Notes: generated by a model from the letters alone, not told the origin. Positions 43,186-53,173 are shown, numbered from the stretch's first letter. The stretch: 64,000 nucleotides of DNA from Trinickia terrae (GCF_005144415.1 NZ_SWJE01000002.1:323723-387722); one strand, 5' to 3'. Numbers and translations are program-made.

Positions 43186-44624
43186 GCGGATTTGACCAAC
43201 GCAACAACCTCCTCCACATATCGAGCCATGTCGAAGCTGCCGGCGACATGAGCAGCGAGCTTAGCGACCACCTGTGATCTAAGTTCCGAGGAGAGCAGCA
43301 AACGGCTGGCCTTGTCAGCCAGATCCTCCACATCCAAATAGCCCGCAACACATGTGTCTTTCAATCCAGCGCCTTCCAGAAAGGGCACAATCCCCGTTGT
43401 CTTGTCGAAACAAATTAACGGCTTGTTGAAGAACATGGCATCGATTGCCACATTTGGCAAAGGGTCAAGCCTCGAGCTCAGCAAGAAAAGATCGGACAAC
43501 TCATATGCAGTTTCGATTTCCGTCGTCTCATCGATGATTTCGACGGCCTCCGTCAAACCGGCGCGCATGATCTGGTCTTCCAGATAGACCGAATATGCGC
43601 CATCCTTTCTCGGCTCGTATCCCTGGCCGATCCACACGAACCGGCACTGCCCCTCACCGACCTTGGACGATATCCGACGCGCACACTGCAGGAACAGGTC
43701 GATACCCTTGCGATAACTGACCACACCCGCGCCGAGCACCACGTATTTCCTCGAATCCTCGCCGCCGGGCCGCAGAATGGATCGCAACCTTTGCTGCTCC
43801 CTCTGCGCCGCCTCGTCCTTGACGCGTTTGCCCGGTATGCGGGAGCGCCCCTGAGGCAAGATATGTATCTTCTCCGGCTTGTAGTCGTCGACGTATCTGG
43901 CCGCATCTTTGAATGTGATTTCTGAGGAAAACACGACCTGTTGCGGCACCGTCGTCATTGCTTTAAAAACCGTCGGCGGATCCGGATAGCAGGAAGCAAA
44001 TTCGTGGATCAGGCTCACAGAGGGAGTCCCAATTTGCCGCAATGGCTTGACGACCAACCGCGACTCGACGCTATTCACGATGGCAAAGGCGGGGTTGAAC
44101 TCCCGAACGAGGCACTCGACAACGTGCTCGGCGTGCACTTCGCTGAACCGCGCGTAGTGTGCCGGCACATAGGAAATGTCGAGTTCCTTGAACGAGGCCT
44201 CGAGAATGCCGCCGCCAAGTGAGAGCACGACCACATTCATAGAGCGGGACAACAGTTCCGCCATGTTGTAGACGAGGACGGGGGCGCCAGTCAACGAACA
44301 TTCGTGCGTTACCAGCAAAACGGTTTGGCGCGCAGGATCAAATACCTTGTTCTCGGTATATTCGAATGCCGGGAATCGATAGGCTCTCTCCTCGGCTCGG
44401 CCATATTCGATATAGTGCTGGACCGGATCGACACCCGCCTCACGAACATCGGCATTCAGTTTCAGGTAAGCATCCGGATCGAAATCCTTGAGCTCCTCTA
44501 TCCGCTCTCGCTTGATCTTGAGACCGGCTTTCTCGATTAGATTCTTAACAATTCTCACCAGGTTCACACCGAAATAATTTGCACCGTCTTTGTCAAAGCA
44601 ACGCAGCCCAGCTCTACTTATCAA
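43182..44624 (-). CDS. Glycosyltransferase family 4
   Basis: The 480-residue protein has an N-terminal segment DFDPDAYLKLNADVREAGVD then PVQHYIEYGRAEERAY, a short module common in polysaccharide glycosyltransferases. A GT-B pair follows: VLLVTHECSLTGAPVLVYNM, then VVLGAGVVSYRKGIDLFLQC and LFLLSSRLDPLPNVAIDAMF as the donor-binding E/D-x7 region. It probably adds a sugar to the O-chain exported by Wzm/Wzt. The full frame begins with TTG 44624, overlapping the upstream gene by 11 bp; GTG 44567 is an alternative. No membrane helix is seen. Confidence 0.85.
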   Translation of the reverse strand: MISRAGLRCFDKDGANYFGVNLVRIVKNLIEKAGLKIKRERIEELKDFDPDAYLKLNADVREAGVDPVQHYIEYGRAEERAYRFPAFEYTENKVFDPARQTVLLVTHECSLTGAPVLVYNMAELLSRSMNVVVLSLGGGILEASFKELDISYVPAHYARFSEVHAEHVVECLVREFNPAFAIVNSVESRLVVKPLRQIGTPSVSLIHEFASCYPDPPTVFKAMTTVPQQVVFSSEITFKDAARYVDDYKPEKIHILPQGRSRIPGKRVKDEAAQREQQRLRSILRPGGEDSRKYVVLGAGVVSYRKGIDLFLQCARRISSKVGEGQCRFVWIGQGYEPRKDGAYSVYLEDQIMRAGLTEAVEIIDETTEIETAYELSDLFLLSSRLDPLPNVAIDAMFFNKPLICFDKTTGIVPFLEGAGLKDTCVAGYLDVEDLADKASRLLLSSELRSQVVAKLAAHVAGSFDMARYVEEVVALVKSA

Positions 44625-46215
44625 GCATCACACCAATCAGCCTCCTGACCTTTCCTTTCCAAGATCGTGAAAGTCTTTCAGACATGATTTTCTGCTCCAT
44701 GACTGACGTCTCCAATGCCGCCTTTTCCCGGACCAACTGCGCAATTTGGGCTTGCTGCATCAAAATCGTCTTTCTGTGCTCTTCATACGCGGAACTGACT
44801 TTCATCCATTCGTGGAATATTCTATTTTTCTCAGACTCCAGATGTTCCGCTTCCTGAGCCCTGCGATGCTTTATATCGAGGTAATTCCGTAGCGGGTTCC
44901 CGTGATAGACATGCCACGGCGGCACATGAGCAGCGCAGTCCAGCCCACTGTCAAAGGCTCTCATAAAAGCACCCTTCGAGTAGTAACGCTCGAAATACCG
45001 CAATGCGGATTCGGCGTGCTGCCTCAAGGACTGCTCGTCCCACTGCGCGAAAATCCGACAAAGCTCCTCATATCGGCTCCAGGTATAACAATCTGGATAA
45101 GCGAGATCGCAGCCGCCATGGTTACGAGAGCGGTATGACTCGTGCAGGACAACGGGCACCCCGACCGACATCGCCTCGATCAACGCTTTACCACCGCCAA
45201 TCGGGAAGGAGGAGACATACACGTCCACTGCATTTTCGATCAGCGCCCGAGACAGCGAAGGGACCCACTCGATGTGAATGAATCGATCTCGGCTCACGTT
45301 CTCGGCATCGAGTTCTTGATGAATTTTCTCGAGAAACGCATCGGACAATTCCCCGATGTGCACATGGTACCCGTGCGAAATCTTCAGAATGCAGGCCACC
45401 GCGCGTTCATAACGAAGCACATACGATCCCGATTCGAACTTGGACATCCGCCCGCACGAGCAAGTCGTCAACACTCCTCGATCGAGAAAACTGGTCTTGA
45501 TTTTGGATGGGTGCACAACACTGATCGGCCAATAAAGCTGTTGCGTGACTCCAATCGCCTTTTTACATAATTCAAATGAATTGTTGTGCAAATCGACGTG
45601 CTGAAACGCCTCGCACGTCACGCCGAGGGACAGATGGTGATCGCCATGGTGGATGTAGTAGCGGTTCCTTGCGCCGGGAGCGTGGGCCGCCACAACACAC
45701 ACGACGTCCTGGTTGTGACCCAGGGTCAAAATGGTGGAAGGATTCCATTCGCTGAGCCGAACGGCCAGAGCATCGAGTTTGCCGTCAAGCTCGGTTTCCG
45801 TCGCGATGAACACTTCACAGCCCAGCAGAGACTCCCACTCATTGATCGCCGCGTGATCTACTCGATTGAACAAATCAGTCAAGGCGATGCGAACCGGACT
45901 CTCGAACAATCCGAGAGCCAAATAGTCCTTGATCAGTTCGACATGCCCTCCGGCCCTAACGAGTTCGGAGGCCAGAATGACCGTGCCGCGCCCCTCCCTT
46001 TCGGGGGCATGGCGGCGATCAGCATAATAGGCATCAGCGAGCGTCCGGCACAGCGTATCGAGTTCCCGGCTTGCGAAAACAATGCCAACCGACTCCGGGT
46101 CGTTGATAACTTGCTCGGTAAACGACTTGATGCAGACCATCGCATCCCCGTAAAGCGACTGGGAAAGTCGTTTCATGACCGTTTCTTGCAAACGGTCCAG
46201 ATCGAAATCATGCAT
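44614..46215 (-). CDS. Glycosyltransferase (GT-B) with C-terminal coiled coil
   Basis: The 533-residue protein carries a GT-B core: VILASELVRAGGHVELIKDY in the N-domain, and VDVYVSSFPIGGGKALIEAM followed by SVGVPVVLHE as the donor site. The last about 75 residues (EAEHLESEKNRIFHEWMK onward) form a coiled coil ending in a basic stretch, WKGKVRRLIG. That tail may scaffold or measure chain length, as coiled coils do in some O-antigen polymer systems. ATG 46215 shares one base with the upstream TGA (TGATG). It lies between the second aminotransferase and the family 4 enzyme. Confidence 0.8.
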   Translation of the reverse strand: MHDFDLDRLQETVMKRLSQSLYGDAMVCIKSFTEQVINDPESVGIVFASRELDTLCRTLADAYYADRRHAPEREGRGTVILASELVRAGGHVELIKDYLALGLFESPVRIALTDLFNRVDHAAINEWESLLGCEVFIATETELDGKLDALAVRLSEWNPSTILTLGHNQDVVCVVAAHAPGARNRYYIHHGDHHLSLGVTCEAFQHVDLHNNSFELCKKAIGVTQQLYWPISVVHPSKIKTSFLDRGVLTTCSCGRMSKFESGSYVLRYERAVACILKISHGYHVHIGELSDAFLEKIHQELDAENVSRDRFIHIEWVPSLSRALIENAVDVYVSSFPIGGGKALIEAMSVGVPVVLHESYRSRNHGGCDLAYPDCYTWSRYEELCRIFAQWDEQSLRQHAESALRYFERYYSKGAFMRAFDSGLDCAAHVPPWHVYHGNPLRNYLDIKHRRAQEAEHLESEKNRIFHEWMKVSSAYEEHRKTILMQQAQIAQLVREKAALETSVMEQKIMSERLSRSWKGKVRRLIGVMLDK

Positions 46216-47312
46216 CACTGGAAATCCGCGATCGTTTCACAAACGTAGGCTGCTTGCTCGAGGGTCATGTGCGGTCCTATCGGCAGACTGAGCTCCGTCT
46301 CGGCCAATGCCTCGGCAATAGGGAAAGCCCCCTTTTTGAAGCCGAGGAACTGGTATGCCTGCTGCAAATGAGGAGGAATCGGGTAGTGAATCAGCGCCTC
46401 GATACCCGCCTCCTTGAGGCTCGCTTGCAAAGCATCGCGTCGCTGCAAAAAAACGGGAAACAGATGCCATGACGAGGCGCAATCCGGATGCTGAGCCGGC
46501 ACCCGCACATTGGTATCTTGCAAGTGCTGACGGTAGTAGTCAGCAATCTCCACACGACGTGCGTTCCAGTCGTCGAGGAACTGCAGCTTGACTGCCAGTG
46601 CCGCAGCGTGGATCGGATCAAGCCGGCTATTTACGCCACAAACCTCATTGACGTATTTGACCTTGGAGCCATAGTTTGCAATCGTCCGGATCCGCTCCGC
46701 GAGTTCAGCGTCGTTGGTCGTGACACCGCCCGCGTCACCGAACGCGCCGAGATTCTTGCCGGGATAAAAGCTCCATGTCACAGCGTCGCCGTGCCCGCCG
46801 ATTGACATGCCACGGTAGCGGGCTCCGTGCGCCTGCGCACCATCCTCGAGGACCCGGACGCCTTTGCGACGGGCCAAGTCGAGGATCGGCCCCATTTGCG
46901 CAGGTTGCCCGTACAGATGAACGGGCAGAATGACCTTGGTCTTGCTGGTCATGGCCTGCTCGATGCGCTGCGGATCGATATTGAGGGTGTCGGCATCGGG
47001 TTCGACCGGCACGGGACGCGCACCGCACTGCGTAACCGCAAGCCAGGTAGCAATGTAAGTATTGGACGGAACAATGACTTCGTCCCCTTCGGACACCCCC
47101 ATCGCCATCAAAGCGATCCGCAATGCATCGAGCCCGTTGCCGACCCCGATCGCAAAACGGGCGCCCGTGTAATCGGCAAACGATTTCTCGAATCGGGCCA
47201 CCTCTTCCCCAAAGATATACCACCCAGAATCGAGCGCACGCGCGACCGCCCGATCAAGCTCGGACTTGAGCTCAAGATAGGCACTTCGGACATCAAGAAA
47301 TGGCACCTTCAC
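46215..47312 (-). CDS. DegT/DnrJ/EryC1 sugar aminotransferase, second paralogue
   Basis: The 365-residue enzyme shares the same landmarks as the copy at 39.0 kb: [33 protein letters not shown] and [20 protein letters not shown] with the PLP Lys. It differs in one active-site neighbour (EDGAQ for EDAAQ). It should transaminate a dTDP- or UDP-keto sugar. The start is GTG 47312 with AAGGAA seven bases upstream. It leads into two glycosyltransferases in the same operon as wzt, so its sugar is probably part of the ABC-exported chain. No FdtA copy lies beside it. Confidence 0.9.
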   Translation of the reverse strand: MKVPFLDVRSAYLELKSELDRAVARALDSGWYIFGEEVARFEKSFADYTGARFAIGVGNGLDALRIALMAMGVSEGDEVIVPSNTYIATWLAVTQCGARPVPVEPDADTLNIDPQRIEQAMTSKTKVILPVHLYGQPAQMGPILDLARRKGVRVLEDGAQAHGARYRGMSIGGHGDAVTWSFYPGKNLGAFGDAGGVTTNDAELAERIRTIANYGSKVKYVNEVCGVNSRLDPIHAAALAVKLQFLDDWNARRVEIADYYRQHLQDTNVRVPAQHPDCASSWHLFPVFLQRRDALQASLKEAGIEALIHYPIPPHLQQAYQFLGFKKGAFPIAEALAETELSLPIGPHMTLEQAAYVCETIADFQ

Positions 47313-47361
47313 AATCGTGTTCCTTGCTCTCTAAAAGAATCGCTTTGGCCGCACATTCCCT

Positions 47362-48714
47362 TCACACCGCAACGCTCGCGCCTATCTCCCTAATGTCGAA
47401 AGCGACATCCTGCCAAACCATGGCGGGAAAGATATTCTCGGCGCGCGATCCGAATGTACTTTGGAACACTCTCGCATTTTCCAGCACATCGATAAATTGA
47501 TGGACTTTGTTCTGCTGAACGATGCTCTCGACCCCGACGCTGACGGTATATCCACCTTGAGTCAGCGTGTTGACCCCGGAAATATCGATGCAATAGGTCT
47601 TGCCCGCCTCGAACGACGGCATATCGACATGAGGGAAGTTGGAGTTGATGGCCCCCACAACCTGATTGCCCTTGAAATCGCGCAGTGAATACCCGACCGC
47701 CGGCCGCTCGATATCCGCGTTCGCCCTGACGATGACTCTTACCGTATACGGGTCATGTAATTCCAGCAGTTCGGTCGCCTCTCCATGCGCGTTCATGACA
47801 ATGACGTCCACAATGGTAGCCCGCCCGTCGCCGTAGCGAGTATGGCCGTCGAGAAAGGAGACCGCTTCGTGCGGGACGGCTTCCGGAACCTCGGGCGTCG
47901 CATGATTGGACGCATCCTCTGCCGAATGCCCCGCGGTGATCCGATTGATATCGAGGTTCATCTCGCTGACATAGGCCCCGACTACCTCCCTGGGATCGCC
48001 GCAGGCCACAGCGCGACCCTGCTTGAGCCAGAGCACCTTGCTGCAAATATTGCGAACGCTGCTCATATCGTGGCTGACGAAAAGCACCGTCGTGCCGCCG
48101 TCCATGAGCTCGCGCAAACGGACCATGCACTTGGCCTGGAACGCAAGGTCGCCGACAGCCAGCGCCTCGTCGACAATCAGAATGCTCGGATCCATGCTCG
48201 CGGCGATCGCAAAAGCGACACGCACGAACATCCCCGACGAATACATCTTGACCGGCTGATCGATGAACATGCCTACGTCGGCAAACGCGACGATATCGTC
48301 GTAACGCGCTTCGATTTCCTGCTTGCTGAGCCCAAGCAGGGTTCCGTTCATGAAGATATTCTCGCGCCCGGTGAATTCCGGGTTGAAACCGGCGCCCAAT
48401 TCCAGCAGTGCCGCCACGCGGCCGTTTACTTCGACATGCCCATGCGTCGGACTCAGCGTGCCGCAGATCATCTGCAGCAAGGTGGACTTACCGCTGCCGT
48501 TTCGGCCGATGATGCCGACCGTCTCGCCCTTCTTCACTTCGAAGGACACGTCGTCGAGCGCCCAGAAATCGCTGCAATAGTGTTTCGGCTTGGCGCCGGC
48601 CAGCTTGTAAAGCCGCGGTAGCACGAACTGCTTCAGCCGATCGCGAGGCGTTTCGTAGATCTGGTAGCGCTTGCCGAGCTGGTGAACCCGGATGGCGATA
48701 TCGTCACAGGACAT
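47362..48714 (-). CDS. wzt: O-antigen ABC exporter ATP-binding protein
   Basis: The 450-residue protein has a nucleotide-binding domain with Walker A GIIGRNGSGKST near residue 60, the Wzt-type signature MYSSGMFVRVAFAIAAS and Walker B ILIVDEALAVGD. A further 170 residues after about 270 form the C-terminal carbohydrate-binding domain, seen as VSFLDGHTRYGDGRATIVDV and YSLRDFKGNQVVGAINS. Such domains recognise the capped end of the O-chain before export. ATG 48714 has AAAGGGG upstream and overlaps the wzm end by 11 bp. With Wzm it moves finished polymer across the inner membrane. Confidence 0.93.
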   Translation of the reverse strand: MSCDDIAIRVHQLGKRYQIYETPRDRLKQFVLPRLYKLAGAKPKHYCSDFWALDDVSFEVKKGETVGIIGRNGSGKSTLLQMICGTLSPTHGHVEVNGRVAALLELGAGFNPEFTGRENIFMNGTLLGLSKQEIEARYDDIVAFADVGMFIDQPVKMYSSGMFVRVAFAIAASMDPSILIVDEALAVGDLAFQAKCMVRLRELMDGGTTVLFVSHDMSSVRNICSKVLWLKQGRAVACGDPREVVGAYVSEMNLDINRITAGHSAEDASNHATPEVPEAVPHEAVSFLDGHTRYGDGRATIVDVIVMNAHGEATELLELHDPYTVRVIVRANADIERPAVGYSLRDFKGNQVVGAINSNFPHVDMPSFEAGKTYCIDISGVNTLTQGGYTVSVGVESIVQQNKVHQFIDVLENARVFQSTFGSRAENIFPAMVWQDVAFDIREIGASVAV

Positions 48715-49564
48715 CGGCAAACCCCTTTCTAGTCTTCTGGAACCACGCGTAACCCGCCCATGCCACGCTGCAGGCAGCGAGCATATAAACGGAGAGTCCC
48801 AGCCAGTCGGGCGTGCGCCCCCAAATCAGGACGTCGCGAGTCTGCTCGATAATGAACGTCAAAGGGTTGGCCATGATAAACGGCCGGAACCGCGGCGGGA
48901 CCGCGGTCACGGGATAGAACACGGGCGAAAGAAACATCAGTACGGTCGTCAGCAGCCCAATGGTCTGCCCCACGTCGCGAAGGAAAACGCCAAGCGAAGC
49001 GAGAATCCACGCCAGCCCCAGCGTAACGATGACGAGCGGCAGCAGCACCAGCGGAAAGAACACCACCGTCCATGCGAGGCTGCCATTGAAGACGAAAACC
49101 GCGCACAACAGAACCGCCACGCTGACGCAACTGTGGAACAGCGCTGCACCCATTGCGGAAACCGGGAGCACTTCGATCGGAAAGACGACCTTCTTGACGA
49201 AATTGACGTTCGCGATCACTAGAGTAGGCGCTCGGTTGATCACTTCAGAAAACAAATTCAGCACGATCAAGCCGGCGAACAACAGCATGGCGAACCCGGT
49301 CTTGCTTTGTATCGCGCCGCCAGCGCCACCCCAGCGGGCCTTGAACACCTCGGAAAACACAAAGGTATAGACGGTCAGCATGAACAGCGGCTGAAAGAAG
49401 GACCATGCCAGTCCCATGGCGGAACCTTTATAGCGGCCGAGGACCTCGCGCCGCGTCATCTGCGCGATGATCTGGCGGTGGCGCCAAAGTCCGCAAAGCA
49501 AGGAAACCGGGCCGCAACGCGGTACGGCGTGAGGGTCGGACGCCCGTGTCATCGGCCCACTCAT
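48704..49564 (-). CDS. wzm: O-antigen ABC exporter permease
   Basis: The 286-residue membrane protein has six helices and the ABC-2 type features QMTRREVLGRYKGSAMGLAW in the N-terminal amphipathic helix and FLSPVFYPVTAVPPRFRPFI between helices 5 and 6. The family forms the channel for undecaprenyl-linked polymer export with Wzt. ATG 49564 follows a GGAG site; a GTG lies three codons earlier. It is the first gene of this minus-strand operon (wzm, wzt, aminotransferase, two glycosyltransferases). Confidence 0.93.
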   Translation of the reverse strand: MSGPMTRASDPHAVPRCGPVSLLCGLWRHRQIIAQMTRREVLGRYKGSAMGLAWSFFQPLFMLTVYTFVFSEVFKARWGGAGGAIQSKTGFAMLLFAGLIVLNLFSEVINRAPTLVIANVNFVKKVVFPIEVLPVSAMGAALFHSCVSVAVLLCAVFVFNGSLAWTVVFFPLVLLPLVIVTLGLAWILASLGVFLRDVGQTIGLLTTVLMFLSPVFYPVTAVPPRFRPFIMANPLTFIIEQTRDVLIWGRTPDWLGLSVYMLAACSVAWAGYAWFQKTRKGFADVL

Positions 49565-49573
49565 GCATAACAC

Positions 49574-49901
49574 TCCAATGTTAGTTCCTTAATCCGTGAT
49601 CGCGGCCAATGTGACTACGCAGCCTGCTCCGTCGACCAACACCGCGCGATTATCCAATTCAGGCAGGTGCCGCTCGCCAGCGCATGGCTCGATCGAACGG
49701 ACAAGGCCCACTATTTCAGCGGCGCCCCAGCCGACCAACCCGCCCGTCTCGCAAGCAACTCCGGAATTGCCTTTTTGGACGGCCCCGCCCAAAATACTTG
49801 ATTATTTCATAGCAGGAAGTCGGTGCCCACGTCCTGGCACCGCCCCATGCATCTTGGCTTCTCGCCACCCACAATCTCTTTCGTTGCCAGGCAGGTTGAA
49901 T
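49574..49901. other. Divergent promoter region between wzm and the GT2 gene
   Basis: No gene is supported. A plus-strand frame is open from 49596, but its first 100 codons lack homology. An AT-rich patch (about 49785-49812) could hold the promoter of the GT2 gene. A 67-codon minus-strand frame (49792-49589) has no known family. Confidence 0.5.
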
Positions 49902-50816
49902 TTGTCATACCGCTCCGACGCCGTAGTCGTCACCTATCAACCCGATATCGCCTCACTCCATCGCCTCATCGTTGCGCTCGCGCCGCAAGTCGGCACGATT
50001 ACGATTGTCGACAACGGATCGACAAATCTGGGCGAATGGCAGTACCAACTGCCCGGGGACAACGTTCAGGTCCTCGCGCAGCACGCCAACCTAGGCATCG
50101 CCAGCGCCATCAATGCAGGCTTCGAAGCCGTACGCCGTCGCGGCACGGCTCAATTCGTCGCCCTCTTCGATCAAGACTCGACGCCGTCGGACAGCATGAT
50201 CAACCGACTCGAACGCTATTGCGACGAACTCGCGAGCCGGGGACCGGTTGCTCAGGTCGGCCCTTATTTCTTCGAGCACAATCGCGGGCATCACCTCCCC
50301 TTCATCGAGTTCAAACGCGGCTTTCCCCGCCGAAAGCATCTACGCGGCGAGGAACGCTGGACGACGGCCGATTACCTCATCAGCTCGGGGGCGCTAATCC
50401 CGCTTCACGCCATCGACAAGGTCGGTCCGCTCGATGACACGCTCTTCATCGATTACGTCGACATCGAATGGGGCCTCCGCGCCAAGGCGGCCGGCTTCCA
50501 AAGCTACGGCGCGTTCGATGTCCGGATGGAGCATGCGATTGGCGAAAAAGCCCTGGACCTCGCCGTAGTTCGCTTGGCGATGCACAAACCCATCCGCCGT
50601 TACTACTACTATCGCAACGCGCTACTGCTGTGTCGGCGCAGCTACGTGCCTGTCAGTTGGAAACTCCACGAAGTCGCGCGTCTTGCGCTGAAGTTCTGGA
50701 TCTTTGCCCTGTTCTCACGAAATCGCGCGCCCGATGTCAGGATGATGCTGAAAGGCATCACCGACGGTGTGCTCGGGCGCACGGGCAAACTGCAAGACAA
50801 ACTCAATCCTCGCTGA
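49902..50816 (+). CDS. Glycosyltransferase family 2, rhamnosyltransferase-like
   Basis: The 304-residue protein begins SYRSDAVVVTYQPDIASLHR, then ITIVDNGSTN and QFVALFDQDSTPSDSMINRL, where DQDS is the metal-binding DxD. LFIDYVDIEWGLRAKAAGFQ is the catalytic-base region. This order matches WbbL/RfbF-type rhamnosyltransferases, in keeping with rmlD next door. No ATG fits; TTG 49902 with AGGCAGG upstream is chosen, and TTG 49896 is as likely. It is convergent with rmlD, 7 bp apart. Confidence 0.85.
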   Translation: MSYRSDAVVVTYQPDIASLHRLIVALAPQVGTITIVDNGSTNLGEWQYQLPGDNVQVLAQHANLGIASAINAGFEAVRRRGTAQFVALFDQDSTPSDSMINRLERYCDELASRGPVAQVGPYFFEHNRGHHLPFIEFKRGFPRRKHLRGEERWTTADYLISSGALIPLHAIDKVGPLDDTLFIDYVDIEWGLRAKAAGFQSYGAFDVRMEHAIGEKALDLAVVRLAMHKPIRRYYYYRNALLLCRRSYVPVSWKLHEVARLALKFWIFALFSRNRAPDVRMMLKGITDGVLGRTGKLQDKLNPR

Positions 50817-50823
50817 ATCGCGC

Positions 50824-51723
50824 TCAGCGACTTGCGAGGCACAAGGCAAGCGCCTCCTTCCAACCAGGTGCGCGCAATCCAAACACCCGCTCCAGCTTGT
50901 CGCCCGCCAACCGCGAGTTCGTCGGCCGCTTAGCCGGAGAGGGATACTCGCTCGCCGAAATCGGCAGGACATCAGGCCGATTTTCGAGCTTCGCGAACTC
51001 GAAAATCGCGGAGGCAAAGCCATGCCATGAAGTCGAGCCGCTCGCCGTCAGGTGATACGTCCCGGAATGCGTCTCCCACCATTGCGCACTGTCCTCTGCC
51101 GAACAGGCTTGCGATACCGCATGCGCTGTCAATGTCGCAATGGTATTGCTCCACGTCGGCGCGCCGAATTGATCGGCCACGACCTTCAGTTCCGGCCGTT
51201 CGGCGCCGAGACGCAGCATGGTCAAGAGAAAATTCTTTCCGCGAGTGCCGTACACCCAGCTAGTACGAAATATCAAATGGGGAACGCCAACCGCGGTGAT
51301 CGCTTGTTCGCCGGCGAGCTTGCTGCGGCCGTACATATTTTGAGGTTCAGTAGCGTCCTCTTCGACGTATGCCCCGTCCTTTTCGCCGTTGAACACGTAG
51401 TCCGTCGAATAATGAACCAACGCTGCCCCAAGCCTTTTCGCCTCTTCGGCAAGCACGCCGGGAGCCTCGCCATTGATCCGCATCGCAAGATCCGGCTCAC
51501 TCTCGGCTTTATCCACCGCCGTATAGGCGGCGGGGTTGACGATCAATGCGGGCCTTACCTCGCGGATCAACACGCGCAGCTGGTCGAGGTCCGAAAGATC
51601 AAGCCGCGTACGATCCGCCGCCACGACCGCCCCCAGCCCCTGCAGCGCACGGACCAACTCGAAGCCGACCTGCCCATTCGTGCCTGTCACCAGAATCGTG
51701 CGCTTCGCATCATGTACGTTCAC
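50824..51723 (-). CDS. rmlD: dTDP-4-dehydrorhamnose reductase
   Basis: The 299-residue SDR has ILVTGTNGQVGFELVRALQG at the start, HYSTDYVFNG with the catalytic Ser/Asp region and YGRSKLAGEQAI with the Tyr-xxx-Lys pair. It carries out the last step to dTDP-L-rhamnose using NAD(P)H. GTG 51723 has AAAGG seven bases upstream and gives the normal family length; GTG 51738, overlapping the rmlC stop, is an alternative. It is the last gene of the rmlBACD operon. Confidence 0.94.
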   Translation of the reverse strand: MNVHDAKRTILVTGTNGQVGFELVRALQGLGAVVAADRTRLDLSDLDQLRVLIREVRPALIVNPAAYTAVDKAESEPDLAMRINGEAPGVLAEEAKRLGAALVHYSTDYVFNGEKDGAYVEEDATEPQNMYGRSKLAGEQAITAVGVPHLIFRTSWVYGTRGKNFLLTMLRLGAERPELKVVADQFGAPTWSNTIATLTAHAVSQACSAEDSAQWWETHSGTYHLTASGSTSWHGFASAIFEFAKLENRPDVLPISASEYPSPAKRPTNSRLAGDKLERVFGLRAPGWKEALALCLASR

Positions 51724-51734
51724 TGGGCCGCCTT

Positions 51735-52286
51735 TCACACGCAGACTTCAGCATCGGCGAGACGCTTGCCCGCCACATCTTTCGCCGCCAGCAGCGGCTC
51801 GAAATCGATCGGCCATTCGATGCCGATCTCCGGATCGTTCCAGACGATGCTGCGCTCGTGCTCCGGGTACCAATAATCAGTCGTCTTGTAGAGAAACTGA
51901 GCCGTCTCGGACAACACTACGAAACCGTGCGCGAAGCCTGGCGGAATCCAGAGTTGTCGATGATTGTCGCCCGACAACATCACGCCTTCCCACTTGCCGA
52001 AATTCGGCGAGCTCCTGCGGATGTCCACTGCAACGTCGAACACCTCCCCCTCGACCACGCGCACGAGTTTCCCCTGCGCATGTTCGATCTGATAGTGCAA
52101 TCCGCGCAGCACGCCCTTGGCAGAGCGTGAATGATTGTCCTGCACGAACTCGACGCCGGCAGCGACCTTTTCGGCGAACTCTCGCGCATTGAAGCTTTCG
52201 AGGAAAAACCCGCGCGCATCGCCGAACACTTTCGGCTCGATGATCTTGACTTCAGGAAGCGCCGTGGCGGTTACTTGGATGGCCAT
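51735..52286 (-). CDS. rmlC: dTDP-4-dehydrorhamnose 3,5-epimerase
   Basis: The 183-residue cupin has [40 protein letters not shown] with the catalytic His, and [20 protein letters not shown] with the second His/Asp group. These are RmlC landmarks and the length is typical. It epimerises C3 and C5 of dTDP-4-keto-6-deoxyglucose. ATG 52286 is taken because [18 protein letters not shown] is the standard N-terminus; it overlaps the rmlA end by 16 bp. Confidence 0.95.
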   Translation of the reverse strand: MAIQVTATALPEVKIIEPKVFGDARGFFLESFNAREFAEKVAAGVEFVQDNHSRSAKGVLRGLHYQIEHAQGKLVRVVEGEVFDVAVDIRRSSPNFGKWEGVMLSGDNHRQLWIPPGFAHGFVVLSETAQFLYKTTDYWYPEHERSIVWNDPEIGIEWPIDFEPLLAAKDVAGKRLADAEVCV

Positions 52287-53164
52287 GCAACTTGATCCGT
52301 AAGAAGGTTCTTCAGGTACCGCCCGTAGCCGTTCTTCGCCAGAGGCACAGCGAGCTTCTCCAGCTGCTCCGCGTTGATCCATTGCCGGCGATACGCAATC
52401 TCTTCCGGACACGCCACCACCAGCCCTTGCCGCTTCTGCAGCGTGGCAATGAACGTCGCGGCCTCAATCAGCGAATCGTGCGTGCCGGTGTCGAGCCACG
52501 CGTAGCCGCGGCCCATGATCTCGACATTGAGCGCGCCGTTAGACAGATACCGCGAATTCACGTCGGTGATCTCGAGCTCGCCGCGCGCCGAAGGCTTGAT
52601 ATCGGCAGCGATATCGCAAACTTGATTGTCGTAGAAATAAAGGCCCGTCACGGCATAGTGCGAACGCGGCTTGGCCGGCTTCTCCTCGATCGACAGCGCG
52701 CGGAAATCCTTGTCGAACTCCACCACACCGTAACGCTCAGGATCGTGCACGTGATAGGCGAACACGGTTGCGCCAGTTTCCTGCGCATCCGCCCGCTCGA
52801 GCTGCTTCGCGAGATCGTGCCCATAGAAAATGTTGTCGCCGAGAATCAGCGCCGACGGGTCGTTGCCCACAAAATCCTTCCCGATGAGGAACGCCTGGGC
52901 GAGACCGTCCGGCGACGGCTGTACCGCGTACTGGATGTTCATGCCCCACTGGGCGCCGTCGCCGAGCATCGCTTCGAAGCGCGGCGTATCCTGCGGCGTC
53001 GAGATGATCAGCACGTCGCGGATACCGGCCACCATCAGCGTCGACAGCGGGTAGTAGATCATCGGCTTGTCGTACACGGGCAGCAACTGCTTCGATACGA
53101 CGTGGGTGATCGGATACAGCCGCGTCCCCGAACCGCCCGCCAGGATAATGCCTTTACGCGCCAT
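52271..53164 (-). CDS. rmlA: Glucose-1-phosphate thymidylyltransferase
   Basis: The 297-residue enzyme starts [20 protein letters not shown], the nucleotidyltransferase G-x-G-T-R-L loop, and has [20 protein letters not shown] and [20 protein letters not shown], all RmlA signatures. It forms dTDP-glucose from dTTP and glucose-1-phosphate and is feedback-inhibited by dTDP-rhamnose in the family. Its product also feeds RmlB and then the FdtA amino-sugar branch. Confidence 0.96.
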   Translation of the reverse strand: MARKGIILAGGSGTRLYPITHVVSKQLLPVYDKPMIYYPLSTLMVAGIRDVLIISTPQDTPRFEAMLGDGAQWGMNIQYAVQPSPDGLAQAFLIGKDFVGNDPSALILGDNIFYGHDLAKQLERADAQETGATVFAYHVHDPERYGVVEFDKDFRALSIEEKPAKPRSHYAVTGLYFYDNQVCDIAADIKPSARGELEITDVNSRYLSNGALNVEIMGRGYAWLDTGTHDSLIEAATFIATLQKRQGLVVACPEEIAYRRQWINAEQLEKLAVPLAKNGYGRYLKNLLTDQVAWPSK

Positions 53165-53173
53165 GGCTACTCC

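Noticed and set aside
49589-49792. 67-codon minus-strand frame upstream of wzm
   Set aside because: No ribosome site or known family; it lies in a divergent promoter region.
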